Shown: piece by piece, positions 25,153 through 33,888 of the stretch
How positions within the stretch are numbered: the stretch's first letter is position 1
Layout: each line of letters opens with the position of its first letter
Assembly (NCBI RefSeq): GCF_001913155.1
Contig: NZ_CP018760.1
Location: 3,596,001 to 3,660,000 of the forward strand
Direction: 5' to 3'
From: Maribacter hydrothermalis
Lineage (GTDB): Bacteria > Bacteroidota > Bacteroidia > Flavobacteriales > Flavobacteriaceae
Length of the DNA: 64,000 nucleotides
Position numbers and translations under genes: made by a program
Notes under the pieces: generated by a model
The model's database searches: none
Seen by the model: the letters and a program-made list of their open reading frames with translations, nothing else
What the model was told of the DNA's origin: nothing

Positions 25153-26655
25153 TCAGCTTTTATCTTTTTTCTTAAATATTTTTTTGAAGAAATCTGAAAT
25201 GAATCCAAAATTCATCATTCCCTTGTCCTCTGTAGCTCTTTTGGTAAGAAATATACCAAGTGGCAGGACAATTAATGTAGAAAGCCAGGCGCCTAAAATG
25301 GGGTGAATATTATCTTCTTTAGCATAGTTACCAGCAAAAACACCGATAAAATAATAGATTAAAAAAAGAACTATGGCAATAACCATAGGTAATCCTAACC
25401 CACCTTTTCTAATTATAGCTCCCAAAGGTGCACCAACAAAGAACAGGATAATACATGAAAAGGCCAATGCATATTTATTATGTAAAGAAAGAATGTGCAT
25501 GTTATAGATTTTATATCTTTTTTGCATCTCTTCTTTTTTACCACTAACAGAACCTAATATACTACTGGTGGCATTTTTTGCACTACTTAAAATCTGTATC
25601 TGTTGCCAATCTGGAAAAAGAATGAGTATATTTTCTTTTATAGAATCTTGTAGGGCAATATTAGCTTTTGCTGCTATCGCTTTTTGGGCAGATATGGAAT
25701 CTTTTCTAGTGGCCAAATCGGTAAGTGTAGAATCGGCACTATTGTTAATAAGAGGAACAAATAGTCCACTTCTACTTTCAATATTTTTAGAAAATGCACG
25801 AACAATATTATAGTTATCCCCACGTAAAGAATCGATATCCTTGGTTAGCCGAGATATGTTTTTCATTTTATCTGTGCTAATATCGCGTTCTTCTTCTAGC
25901 TCGTCATTATTGATTTCAGGAATTTCGATATTCATAGTGTAGGTATCGAAATTTGCTTGGGCAAAAGGAAATTTCATCTTGCTATCATTACTTTTCGAAG
26001 TAACGTCCTCATAATAGTGCCCGTTTTTTAAAACAAGTTGTATTAAGTCAGAGGCTTCACTACTAACTAATTCGCCTGATTCAGATTTTATTACTGTAGT
26101 GTTCAGATTATTTTTTGACTTAATATGAATAATTACATTTCTTAAAAAACGATCATTATCGCCATATTTCTCATCAACTTTAATATTCATTCCTTCAAAA
26201 TCACTAAAAACCCCTTCAGAAACTACTGCAGCGGGTTTTACTTTGGCGATATTTCTTCGGAGATTGTAAATCTTTCGTTGGGATAGTGGAATTACATTAT
26301 TAGCGAAGAAAAAAGTGACTCCCCCTAAAATAGTTACAAAAATAATTAAGCTAAGCATGGATCGCTGCAATGAAATTCCTGAAGCTTTCATAGCCGCAAA
26401 TTCATAATTTTCTGCAATTGCCCCAAAGGTTAAAATTGAAGATAGTAATACGGTAAGGGGTAATACTTTTTCTGTTAAGTCTGGCATTAGGTAAAACAGA
26501 AATTTACCGATAATAACAATGTCTAAACCTTTACCCGCAAGGTCATCAATAAAAAGCCAAATCGTTTGAAATATGAAGATAAACATCAATATTACAAACG
26601 AGCTGACAAAATTAAAGACGAATCTTGATAAGATATATCGGTCTAGTATTCTCAA
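25153..26655 (-). CDS. lptF: LptF/LptG-family permease
   Basis: 500 aa. Translation probably starts at a TTG (26655), 5 nt after the lolA stop, because MRILDRYILSRFVFNFVSSF is the standard N-terminus of the family and no ATG is available. Three helices precede residue 120, a large periplasmic beta-jellyroll region occupies about 120-390, and three helices follow (CIILFFVGAPLGAIIRKGGL is a conserved block). LptF with LptG and LptB extracts lipopolysaccharide from the inner membrane. It overlaps functionally with the upstream envelope genes lolA and ftsK in one operon; the downstream ribB gene begins 10 nt later. Confidence 0.9.
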   Translation of the reverse strand: MRILDRYILSRFVFNFVSSFVILMFIFIFQTIWLFIDDLAGKGLDIVIIGKFLFYLMPDLTEKVLPLTVLLSSILTFGAIAENYEFAAMKASGISLQRSMLSLIIFVTILGGVTFFFANNVIPLSQRKIYNLRRNIAKVKPAAVVSEGVFSDFEGMNIKVDEKYGDNDRFLRNVIIHIKSKNNLNTTVIKSESGELVSSEASDLIQLVLKNGHYYEDVTSKSNDSKMKFPFAQANFDTYTMNIEIPEINNDELEEERDISTDKMKNISRLTKDIDSLRGDNYNIVRAFSKNIESRSGLFVPLINNSADSTLTDLATRKDSISAQKAIAAKANIALQDSIKENILILFPDWQQIQILSSAKNATSSILGSVSGKKEEMQKRYKIYNMHILSLHNKYALAFSCIILFFVGAPLGAIIRKGGLGLPMVIAIVLFLIYYFIGVFAGNYAKEDNIHPILGAWLSTLIVLPLGIFLTKRATEDKGMMNFGFISDFFKKIFKKKDKS

Positions 26656-26660
26656 TTGTT

Positions 26661-27305
26661 CTAATTTCTTAGAATGAAATAGCCTTCATCCTTGTATTTA
26701 GCTTCATCAAAAGTAAATAAGGTTTTGGACAACACTTCGTTTGTTTTAAAAGAATTAACAATGATAGTAGTCTTTGTACCGTTCTTGCCCGTTTCTATAA
26801 GTTTATAAATATGTTTTGTTCCCATATCAATACCTAATAATCTTGATTTTATTTCAGTATCGGAATCTATAGGTGTCAATTTTACATATTGGATTTTACG
26901 GCCCTGTACGTCCTGGGTAATATCCCACGCATAATTATGTCCTTCTTTGTAGAAAGTTAGCATTTTTGAAGGGGTCATAGCATTTTCATCATCGGATTTG
27001 TCTTCAATGGTTACCTCTTCATTTTCTGGAACAATAGTGTATACTTTTTTTCCATCATACAACTGCTGAGAACCTAGGTAATTGAATATATATTTATTTC
27101 CGGCTAAGGTTACATCCCCTCTTGTTTCTTGATTAATACCAGCTTCCGTATTTTTTAAGTCAAATTTAAAATCTACAAAAATGTTATCGTAGCTTTTTAC
27201 TTTTGTGTATACCTCGTCTAACAATGCCTTTGCTTTGTCTGAACCTTGCGCATTTGCATAGGTTGCGGTAAACATAATCGTCAATACAATAATAATTTTC
27301 TTCAT
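26661..27305 (-). CDS. lolA: Outer-membrane lipoprotein carrier LolA
   Basis: About 214 aa from the ATG at 27305, where a normal signal peptide begins (MKKIIIVLTIMFTATYANAQ). An ATG at 27326 in the same frame overlaps the ftsK stop and would add seven residues before the signal. The mature part is the LolA half-barrel: DVTLAGNKYIFNYLGSQQLY, DGKKVYTIVPENEEVTIED and a C-terminal NEVLSKTLFTFDEAKY. It carries lipoproteins across the periplasm to the outer membrane. It lies between ftsK and lptF with overlaps or gaps of a few bases, so all are one operon. Confidence 0.9.
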   Translation of the reverse strand: MKKIIIVLTIMFTATYANAQGSDKAKALLDEVYTKVKSYDNIFVDFKFDLKNTEAGINQETRGDVTLAGNKYIFNYLGSQQLYDGKKVYTIVPENEEVTIEDKSDDENAMTPSKMLTFYKEGHNYAWDITQDVQGRKIQYVKLTPIDSDTEIKSRLLGIDMGTKHIYKLIETGKNGTKTTIIVNSFKTNEVLSKTLFTFDEAKYKDEGYFILRN

Positions 27306-27318
27306 CTCTTTTTTAATA

Positions 27319-29706
27319 TTATTCATTATCCAATATTTGTTGAAGGGCTACCATGTCCGTCACATAAACTTGTCGTGCTTTGCTGCCTTCAAACGGGCCT
27401 ACAATTCCTGCTGCTTCTAGCTGGTCAATAATTCTACCAGCTCTATTGTAGCCTAACTTTAATTTACGTTGAATTAATGAGGCCGAACCTTGCTGTGCAA
27501 TTACGATAACTTCGGCAGCTTCACGAAACTTAGCATCCCTTTCAGACACGTTATTATCAAGACTCGTGCCAGAATCTTCACCTACATATTCTGGAAGCTC
27601 ATGTGCATCTGGGTAAGCACGTTGACTGCCTATAAAATCTACAATTTTCCCAACTTCGGGTGTATCGACAAAGGCGCATTGTATACGCGTAACGTCATTA
27701 CCTTGGGTAAATAACATGTCACCACGACCTATTAATTGGTCTGCACCGGCAGTATCTAAAATTGTTCTGGAATCTATTTTAGAGGTTACCCTAAAGGCTA
27801 ACCTGGCAGGGAAGTTGGCTTTTATAATACCCGTAATAACATTTACCGAAGGTCGTTGCGTTGCTATAATTAAATGAATACCAATTGCTCTAGCTAATTG
27901 TGCTAGTCTGGCAACGGGGGTTTCTACCTCTTTACCGGCCGTCATAATTAAATCGGCAAACTCATCAATTACAAGAACTATATAGGGTAAAAACTTATGA
28001 CCATCATTAGGGTTCAGCTTACGAGCCTTAAATTTTACGTTGTATTCTTTGATATTACGAACCATGGCAACTTTCAATAATTCATAACGATTATCCATTT
28101 CTATACAGAGTGAATTTAGTGTATGAATTACCTTGGTATTGTCCGTAATGATTGCTTCTTCAGAATCTGGTAATTTGGCTAAGAAATGACGTTCAATTTT
28201 ATTGTAAAGCGTTAATTCAACTTTCTTGGGATCTACTAATATAAATTTTACTTCAGCTGGGTGTTTTTTGTATAATAATGACGTTAAAACAGCATTTAAA
28301 CCAACAGATTTTCCTTGCCCCGTAGCACCTGCCATTAAAAGATGTGGCATTTTCGCTAAATCTACCACAAAAGTTTCGTTACTAATTGTTTTACCAAATG
28401 CAATAGGGAGTTCCATTTCAGCTTTCTGAAATTTGCTCGATGCAATTACGGATCGCATAGAAACAATAGAGGCGTTTTTATTTGGAACTTCAATACCTAT
28501 AGTTCCTTTACCTGGTATTGGTGCTATTATACGAATGCCCAAAGCAGCCAATGACAATGCAATATCGTCTTCTAAATTTTTGATTTTGGAAATACGTACA
28601 CCTGCTTCTGGAACAATTTCATACAAAGTAACGGTAGGTCCTATAGTTGCTTTAATTTGAGCAATACCAATTTTATAGTTCTTAAGAGTTTCAACAATTT
28701 TATTCTTGTTTTCCTCTAATTCCTCTTGATTAATAGTAATACCACCAGTAGCGCCATGTGCGTCTAAAAGTTCTATGGTTGGAAATTTATAATTACCTAA
28801 TTCCAAGGTAGGGTCAAATTCCCCAAAATCATCAACCAGTTTATTGGCAAGAATATCTAATTCTTCAGGTTCTTCTATTACCTGTTCAACTTCCATAGCC
28901 AAAGTTTCTTCCGGCTCCGATGTATTAATTTTAAAATCGCTTATATCTTCCTCTTTTTCTAAATGAGGAATTTCTGTTTTATGGGTATAGGTATCCATAA
29001 TTACAGATGAATCTTCTTCTAAAGACCGAATAAGCATGTCTTCTTCCTCTTGTTCGGTTTGCTCTTTCTTACTATTTGCTTTTCGTTCTTGGTTAGCTTT
29101 AAATTCTGATGAAATTGCTTCTTTTCTTGATTTAAAGAATGCAGATATGCCTTCAGGTGTAACCTTAAACAGCCGAACTAAAATAAAGATTAGTCCGAAT
29201 ATTAATAACAAAAGAACACCAATTTTTCCGGCGTAATCTTGTAGGAAATCATTCATTTCAAAACCTACTAAACCTCCTAGTAAAGGACTGTTCGTAGCAA
29301 AAAAACCTAAGGCAATGGAAATCCAAATTACAAATATTAACCCCCATATCCATTTTTTAAATAAGGCTTTTAACGGAAGTCCTAAAAATAGATAAATACC
29401 GGTTATGCAAATTAAAAAAGGAAATATAAGGGATGCAAGGCCAAAGCCTTTGTACATAAAAAAATGGCTAATGCTCGCGCCAAATTTGTTTAATAAATTT
29501 TTAGCTAGTTCGTTACGATCCTTAAATTCTGAAAGTAGACTTTGGTCATCTTGCCAATTAAAATAAAAAGATATAAATGAAAAGAACAATGCGATACTAA
29601 AAAGCATCAATAGACTACCCAAAATAATTTTATTTTGTTTGGATAATTTAAACGATAATCCTTTTTTAGTAGGTTTTGGCTTTGATTTAGTTGCCTTTTT
29701 TGCCAT
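27319..29706 (-). CDS. ftsK: DNA translocase FtsK
   Basis: 795 aa. The N-terminus is basic and then has four membrane helices (about 27-50, 80-107, 117-137, 155-180). A charged linker to about 300 follows. The motor has Walker A GATGQGKSVGLNAVL, Walker B YIVLVIDEFADLI and the FtsK block ARLAQLARAIGIHLIIATQR. The last 70 residues are the gamma winged helix that reads KOPS (YNRAGRIIDQLEAAGIVG). It moves chromosome ends through the division septum and activates XerCD at dif. It is the first gene of the ftsK-lolA-lptF-ribB operon. Confidence 0.97.
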   Translation of the reverse strand: MAKKATKSKPKPTKKGLSFKLSKQNKIILGSLLMLFSIALFFSFISFYFNWQDDQSLLSEFKDRNELAKNLLNKFGASISHFFMYKGFGLASLIFPFLICITGIYLFLGLPLKALFKKWIWGLIFVIWISIALGFFATNSPLLGGLVGFEMNDFLQDYAGKIGVLLLLIFGLIFILVRLFKVTPEGISAFFKSRKEAISSEFKANQERKANSKKEQTEQEEEDMLIRSLEEDSSVIMDTYTHKTEIPHLEKEEDISDFKINTSEPEETLAMEVEQVIEEPEELDILANKLVDDFGEFDPTLELGNYKFPTIELLDAHGATGGITINQEELEENKNKIVETLKNYKIGIAQIKATIGPTVTLYEIVPEAGVRISKIKNLEDDIALSLAALGIRIIAPIPGKGTIGIEVPNKNASIVSMRSVIASSKFQKAEMELPIAFGKTISNETFVVDLAKMPHLLMAGATGQGKSVGLNAVLTSLLYKKHPAEVKFILVDPKKVELTLYNKIERHFLAKLPDSEEAIITDNTKVIHTLNSLCIEMDNRYELLKVAMVRNIKEYNVKFKARKLNPNDGHKFLPYIVLVIDEFADLIMTAGKEVETPVARLAQLARAIGIHLIIATQRPSVNVITGIIKANFPARLAFRVTSKIDSRTILDTAGADQLIGRGDMLFTQGNDVTRIQCAFVDTPEVGKIVDFIGSQRAYPDAHELPEYVGEDSGTSLDNNVSERDAKFREAAEVIVIAQQGSASLIQRKLKLGYNRAGRIIDQLEAAGIVGPFEGSKARQVYVTDMVALQQILDNE

Positions 29707-29863
29707 TAAAAATTAATTCTGGTGCTAAATTACAAATTTACTCGATAATCAATATTTAAAATGCCTAGACGTTTTAGTCGGATTAAAACTGATTTACTAT
29801 TTACAGCCGAATGGCATGCCTAGTAGTACTAATAAGATAAGCTAGAGGGAATCATGACGAATT

Positions 29864-30229
29864 CTATAAAATTTTTGGCAAGTAAATGATTAAACCAATT
29901 ATTGTAGATGCAATGGAAACCAACATTACTGCACCTGCAGCTATATCTTTAATGAACCCAATTTTTACATCAAATTCTGGTTGTACATAGTCTGCTATTT
30001 TTTCAACTGCCGTATTCATTCCTTCGATACCTAAAACCAATGCAATGGCGAAAATTTGAAAAATCCATTCCGTATTGGATATTTCATAATAAAAACCGGC
30101 AGCGGTCATTACAAAAGCAATAAAAACTTGAATTTTTATGCTTGCTTCTGTACGTATCAGTAAAAAAGCACCTTTAAGAGCAAAACCAACACTTTTTATA
30201 CGATTGACCAAAAAAGATTCTTTGGGCAT
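29864..30229 (-). CDS. dgkA: Diacylglycerol kinase family membrane protein (DgkA type)
   Basis: 121 aa, the typical length. Three membrane segments are visible, with the conserved active-site block ALVLGIEGMNTAVEKIADYV (Glu and Asn in E-x-x-N-T-A-x-E). The amphipathic N-terminus (RIKSVGFALKGAFLLIRTEAS) precedes it. Gram-positive-type members phosphorylate undecaprenol and proteobacterial ones diacylglycerol; which applies here is not decided by the sequence. It starts 9 nt after the tpx stop codon and is probably co-transcribed with tpx. Confidence 0.92.
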   Translation of the reverse strand: MPKESFLVNRIKSVGFALKGAFLLIRTEASIKIQVFIAFVMTAAGFYYEISNTEWIFQIFAIALVLGIEGMNTAVEKIADYVQPEFDVKIGFIKDIAAGAVMLVSIASTIIGLIIYLPKIL

Positions 30230-30238
30230 AAGTGTCGA

Positions 30239-30745
30239 TTATTCGTTCATTAAAGACTCCAATGCTGCCTTGTAATTAGGTTCTTCGGTCGTTTCTGCTA
30301 CTTGTTCAGTGTATAAGACATTTCCTTTTTCATCTACAACGACTACGGCTCTAGAGTGTAATGGAGCTAAAGGGCCATCAGAAAAATCTACATGATAAGA
30401 TTTACCAAAATTACCATCTTTAAAATCAGAAAGCATTTCAACATTTTCTATTCCTTCAGCACCACAAAAGCGTGCTTGTGCAAATGGTAAGTCTTTAGAT
30501 ATACAAAGTACTATTGTGTTATCTAATTCTGCAGCTTCTTTGTTAAATTGACGAACAGATTGAGCACAGGTTCCAGTGTCTACACTAGGAAATATATTTA
30601 AAACTACTCTAGAACCCTCATAATCAGAAAGTTTTACAGTAGATAAATCATTTTTAGTTAATTGAAATTCAGGAGCCTTGCCGCCAGTTGAAGGTAAAGT
30701 GCCTAAAGTGTGTATCGTATTTCCTTTTAAAGTAACCGAAGCCAT
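30239..30745 (-). CDS. tpx: Thiol peroxidase
   Basis: 168 aa. The peroxidatic cysteine is C60 in FPSVDTGTCAQSVRQF and the resolving cysteine is C94 in PFAQARFCGAEGIENV, the 2-Cys atypical Tpx arrangement. The C-terminal RAVVVVDEKGNVLYTEQV strand is also typical. It reduces lipid and hydrogen peroxides with thioredoxin. dgkA follows 9 nt downstream, and the thioredoxin/peroxiredoxin cluster lies just upstream on the same strand, separated by a terminator. Confidence 0.96.
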   Translation of the reverse strand: MASVTLKGNTIHTLGTLPSTGGKAPEFQLTKNDLSTVKLSDYEGSRVVLNIFPSVDTGTCAQSVRQFNKEAAELDNTIVLCISKDLPFAQARFCGAEGIENVEMLSDFKDGNFGKSYHVDFSDGPLAPLHSRAVVVVDEKGNVLYTEQVAETTEEPNYKAALESLMNE

Positions 30746-30816
30746 ATCCTTAGTGTTTTATAATTGAAGATGTGAAATTATAAAATATAAAGATGAAATG
30801 TGATTTTATACGAATA

Positions 30817-30847
30817 AAAAAATCCCTTCGTAAACGAAAGGATTTTA
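30817..30847 (-). terminator. Terminator between the DUF6952 and tpx genes
   Basis: AAATCCCTTCG and CGAAAGGATTT pair with one mismatch around a TAAA loop, flanked by A and T runs, 16 nt after the DUF6952 stop. Confidence 0.75.
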
Positions 30848-30862
30848 TATGCTTTATTTTTT

Positions 30863-31120
30863 TCACTTATCTATGGAGCCCATTACACGCTGCATAAATT
30901 GATTCAGCGCTTCTTTTTTAGGTGTTCCTTGGGCTATGTTAGCAGCCACATCTAGAGCGCCGTACATGTTAGAAATAAGTTCACCAATAACGTCAAGTTC
31001 TTCATCTTTTAGCGAAGGCAGCTCTGTTAATGCTTCTAGAGTTTCAATAGTTTCTTGAATGTAGTCACTATCTTTCTCTTCTATAAATTCGGTCAGTAAT
31101 TTAATTATGGGTAACCTCAC
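30863..31120 (-). CDS. DUF6952-family small protein
   Basis: 85 aa, acidic and helical (MRLPIIKLLTEFIEEKDSDY at the start, then TLEALTELPSLKDEELDVIG, with a C-terminal QFMQRVMGSIDK). Translation begins at GTG (31120), inside the last codons of the thioredoxin gene (20-nt overlap), so the two are translationally coupled. The family is found, as far as I know, with thioredoxin and peroxiredoxin genes in Flavobacteriia; its role is unknown, and an adaptor for the thioredoxin is only a guess. Confidence 0.8.
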   Translation of the reverse strand: MRLPIIKLLTEFIEEKDSDYIQETIETLEALTELPSLKDEELDVIGELISNMYGALDVAANIAQGTPKKEALNQFMQRVMGSIDK

Positions 31121-31415
31121 TGATTAAATCTTTTAAAAGGTCATACTTATTTGTTTGAACCTGATTTTTAAACTTTCCTTTTTCAAAAGAGGCAAAAGTT
31201 GGCAAATTATTTACATTGGCAAGTTTTCTTGATTCAGGAAATTTTTCTGCATCTGCAATTACGAAAGTTATATTTTCGTTTTCAGAAGCTTCTTTCTTAA
31301 ATTTTGGTTTCATAATTCTGCAATTACCGCACCAAGTTGCTGAGTATTGAACAACTACATTATCATTGTTATTTATAATTTCCTGTAAATTATCTTGTTC
31401 TAATTCTAATAACAT
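31101..31415 (-). CDS. Thioredoxin-family protein
   Basis: 104 aa, cytoplasmic. The active site is WCGNC in QYSATWCGNCRIMKPKF; the glycine-asparagine dipeptide differs from the GP of classical thioredoxin, so redox potential may differ. The cis-proline is in NVNNLPTFASFEKGKF. It lies between a 2-Cys peroxiredoxin gene (70 nt upstream) and the DUF6952 gene (overlapping), so it is probably the dedicated reductant of the peroxiredoxin. Confidence 0.92.
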   Translation of the reverse strand: MLLELEQDNLQEIINNNDNVVVQYSATWCGNCRIMKPKFKKEASENENITFVIADAEKFPESRKLANVNNLPTFASFEKGKFKNQVQTNKYDLLKDLISEVTHN

Positions 31416-31441
31416 AATTAAAGTTATTTAAGGATTAATAA

Positions 31442-31473
31442 AATGAACATGAAGGGGTTACTTCATGTTCATT
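31442..31473 (-). terminator. 13-bp perfect hairpin between peroxiredoxin and thioredoxin genes
   Basis: AATGAACATGAAG (31442-31454) and CTTCATGTTCATT (31461-31473) are perfect complements around a 6-nt loop. On the minus strand TTTTATT follows, so it is a terminator or partial attenuator lowering expression of the downstream thioredoxin gene. Confidence 0.75.
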
Positions 31474-31484
31474 AAAAATTGTAA

Positions 31485-32129
31485 TTAATTGGCGTGGACA
31501 GATAGGTAATTTGCAACTCCGTCTCTATTTGCTGACATTGCTTCTTTACCTTCTTCCCAGTTTGCCGGGCAAACCTCTCCTTTTTCTTGTACGTGTGTTA
31601 AAGCATCAACTAAACGTAAGTACTCACCAACGTTTCTACCTAAAGGCATATTATTGATACTTTCGTGTTGTACAACACCCTCTTCGTCTATAATATAAGT
31701 TGCTCTGTAAGTAACATTATCGCCTTCAACCTGCACTGTTTCTGTTTCTTCATCGTAAACTTCGTTTTGGATATCTAAAATTCCTAAAACGCTAGATAAG
31801 TTACGGTTACTGTCAGCCAAAATTGGGTATGTAACTCCTTCAATACCGCCATTATCTTTGTTTGTACTTAACCATGCAAAATGAACTTCTGGTGTATCAC
31901 AAGAAGCACCTATTACTAAAGTATTTCTTTTTTCAAATTCACCTATTGCTGCTTGGAAAGCGTGTAGCTCTGTAGGGCAAACAAAAGTGAAGTCTTTTGG
32001 GTACCAGAAAAGAACCACTTTTTTATTGTTTTTTTGAGCTTGTTCTAAAACGTTAAGTTTAAAAGTGTCGCCCATTTCGTTCATTGCGTTTACACTAATA
32101 TTCGGGAATTTTTTTCCAACAAATGCCAT
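31485..32129 (-). CDS. 2-Cys peroxiredoxin (AhpC/Prx family)
   Basis: 214 aa. The peroxidatic cysteine is C51 in YPKDFTFVCPTELHAFQ, and the resolving cysteine is in EKGEVCPANWEEGKEAM near the C-terminus. Length and motifs fit typical 2-Cys peroxiredoxins of the Prx1/AhpC class. It is the first gene of the set with a thioredoxin and DUF6952. A -7 element TAATTTTG is at 32169-32162, about 33 nt upstream of the start. Confidence 0.95.
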   Translation of the reverse strand: MAFVGKKFPNISVNAMNEMGDTFKLNVLEQAQKNNKKVVLFWYPKDFTFVCPTELHAFQAAIGEFEKRNTLVIGASCDTPEVHFAWLSTNKDNGGIEGVTYPILADSNRNLSSVLGILDIQNEVYDEETETVQVEGDNVTYRATYIIDEEGVVQHESINNMPLGRNVGEYLRLVDALTHVQEKGEVCPANWEEGKEAMSANRDGVANYLSVHAN

Positions 32130-32161
32130 ACTATATTCTTGTTTTATAATTTATTATAAAG

Positions 32162-32169
32162 CAAAATTA
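32162..32169 (-). promoter_or_regulatory. -7 element of the peroxiredoxin gene
   Basis: Read on the minus strand the octamer is TAATTTTG, an exact TAnnTTTG match, 33 nt before the ATG at 32129. Confidence 0.5.
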
Positions 32170-32346
32170 AGACTTGTAAGAGGGTTAAAGGACTTTCTAA
32201 ATTAGATTTTTCAATACAAGAATAACTATTTTGAATAGCTGAAAGAATGGTAGGGGTTTAATACGAAAAGCTCAAAATTAAGAGTAGATCGTTATGAGAT
32301 TATTAGTTAAAGTAGTGTATTGACTTTAATTAACTATTTTTAAAAA

Positions 32347-33813
32347 TTAAGATTCATTTTTAGTAAGTTGTCTTATCTTAATATTAAAAGCAGCAAATAT
32401 TAATGTCATAATAGGACTTAACCAATTAAATATAGCAAACGCAAAATATTCAGAAACACTTACGCCCAGCACTCCCGATTGGTACGCCCCACATGTGTTC
32501 CATGGAATTAGTACAGAAGTAACAGTACCGGAGTCTTCTAAAGTACGACTTAAATTTTCAGGAGCTAAACCTCTATCTTGATACGCTTTTTTAAACATTT
32601 TACCTGGAATAACTAACGCCAAGTATTGGTCGCTTGCAATAATATTAAGACCTAAGCAGCTAAGTACTGTGCTAGAAAATAGTCCAAAAATACTTTTCGC
32701 CACGGATAATAGGGATTGGGTAATTCTTGATAATCCTCCAATCCCATCCATTATACCACCAAAAACCATTGCGCAGCATATTAGATAAATTGTCCAAAGC
32801 ATACCATTCATTCCTCCAGAACTAAAAAGTTCATTCAATTTTTCATTATCCGTTATAATGGCCGTATCTGTTAAAACAGCCTTAATAATGGCGCCGAGTT
32901 TTGAGTCAGCTAGAGAGGCTAATATGTCTGGCTGAAAAATAAAAGCAAAAATGCCAGCTAAAACAACACCTGTTCCTAAAGCTATTAGGGGTTTAGTTTT
33001 TAATAAAATTAGGGCTATAACTGCCACCGGAACTATAAATAAGTATGGGCTAATATTAAAGGTTTGTGTAATGGTATTTAATAAGCCTGTAACATCAGCA
33101 TTACCGGTAGTATCTATATTTAAACTTATGATTGAAAAGGTAATAATTGTTATAAGAATGGTAGGTCCTGTTGTAAACAACATATATTTAATATGTGTAA
33201 ACAGATCAGTGCCGGCCATAGCAGGAGCTAAATTCGTAGTGTCGCTCAGAGGGGACATTTTATCTCCAAAATAGGCTCCAGATATTACAGCACCTGCAAT
33301 CATTCCTGTGGGTATACCTAAGGCTGTGCCAATACCCACTAATGCAATACCAACTGTAGCTGATGTTGTCCATGAACTACCCGTAGCAATTGAAATAATA
33401 GCGGCTATGACTATTGATGCGGGTAGGAATATTGACGGACTTAATACTTTTAAACCATAATAAACCATCGCGGGTATTATTCCACTTACTAGCCAAGTGC
33501 CTGCCAAAGCACCTACAAGAAATAATATCATTATTGGAACGAAAACGCTTTTAAGGTTTTCGTAAATTTCCATAACCATGGTTGCGAACGTCGTTTTGTT
33601 AAAAAAACCAACTATTGCTGCAAAGAACCCTCCGATAAGTAATATAATCTGATTTGAATATTCACCAAACCATTCGCCATCTGCAAAGAATATATTGTAA
33701 GCCAGCATTGCCATTAAAAGCACCACCGGAATTAAAGCTTCAAAAAGGCTTAACTCTTTATTTCTTACAATATGCTCGTTTTCTCTATGCTCATTGGTGT
33801 TTTGGTCTGACAT
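32347..33813 (-). CDS. nhaC: NhaC-family Na+/H+ antiporter
   Basis: 488 aa with about twelve membrane helices. The NhaC signature regions are visible: ATGSSWTTSATVGIALVGIG (helix with Ser/Thr), GAVISGAYFGDKMSPLSDTT with the conserved DKxSPLSDTT, and LEDSGTVTSVLIPWNTCGAY. It exchanges cytoplasmic Na+ for H+ across the inner membrane, in keeping with a marine-type organism. The first 20 residues are polar and acidic. It lies 75 nt beyond the end of the methionine gamma-lyase-like gene on the same strand. Confidence 0.93.
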   Translation of the reverse strand: MSDQNTNEHRENEHIVRNKELSLFEALIPVVLLMAMLAYNIFFADGEWFGEYSNQIILLIGGFFAAIVGFFNKTTFATMVMEIYENLKSVFVPIMILFLVGALAGTWLVSGIIPAMVYYGLKVLSPSIFLPASIVIAAIISIATGSSWTTSATVGIALVGIGTALGIPTGMIAGAVISGAYFGDKMSPLSDTTNLAPAMAGTDLFTHIKYMLFTTGPTILITIITFSIISLNIDTTGNADVTGLLNTITQTFNISPYLFIVPVAVIALILLKTKPLIALGTGVVLAGIFAFIFQPDILASLADSKLGAIIKAVLTDTAIITDNEKLNELFSSGGMNGMLWTIYLICCAMVFGGIMDGIGGLSRITQSLLSVAKSIFGLFSSTVLSCLGLNIIASDQYLALVIPGKMFKKAYQDRGLAPENLSRTLEDSGTVTSVLIPWNTCGAYQSGVLGVSVSEYFAFAIFNWLSPIMTLIFAAFNIKIRQLTKNES

Positions 33814-33888
33814 TTAAAGGACGTTTGGTTATTACGTAATATTACGATTTATGCTACTGTTGTGCAAACCAATTTATTTTTTAAATAA

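Noticed and set aside
24990..25160. FMN riboswitch before ribB
   Set aside because: Only 10 nt separate ribB from lptF and no conserved RFN-type helices were seen.
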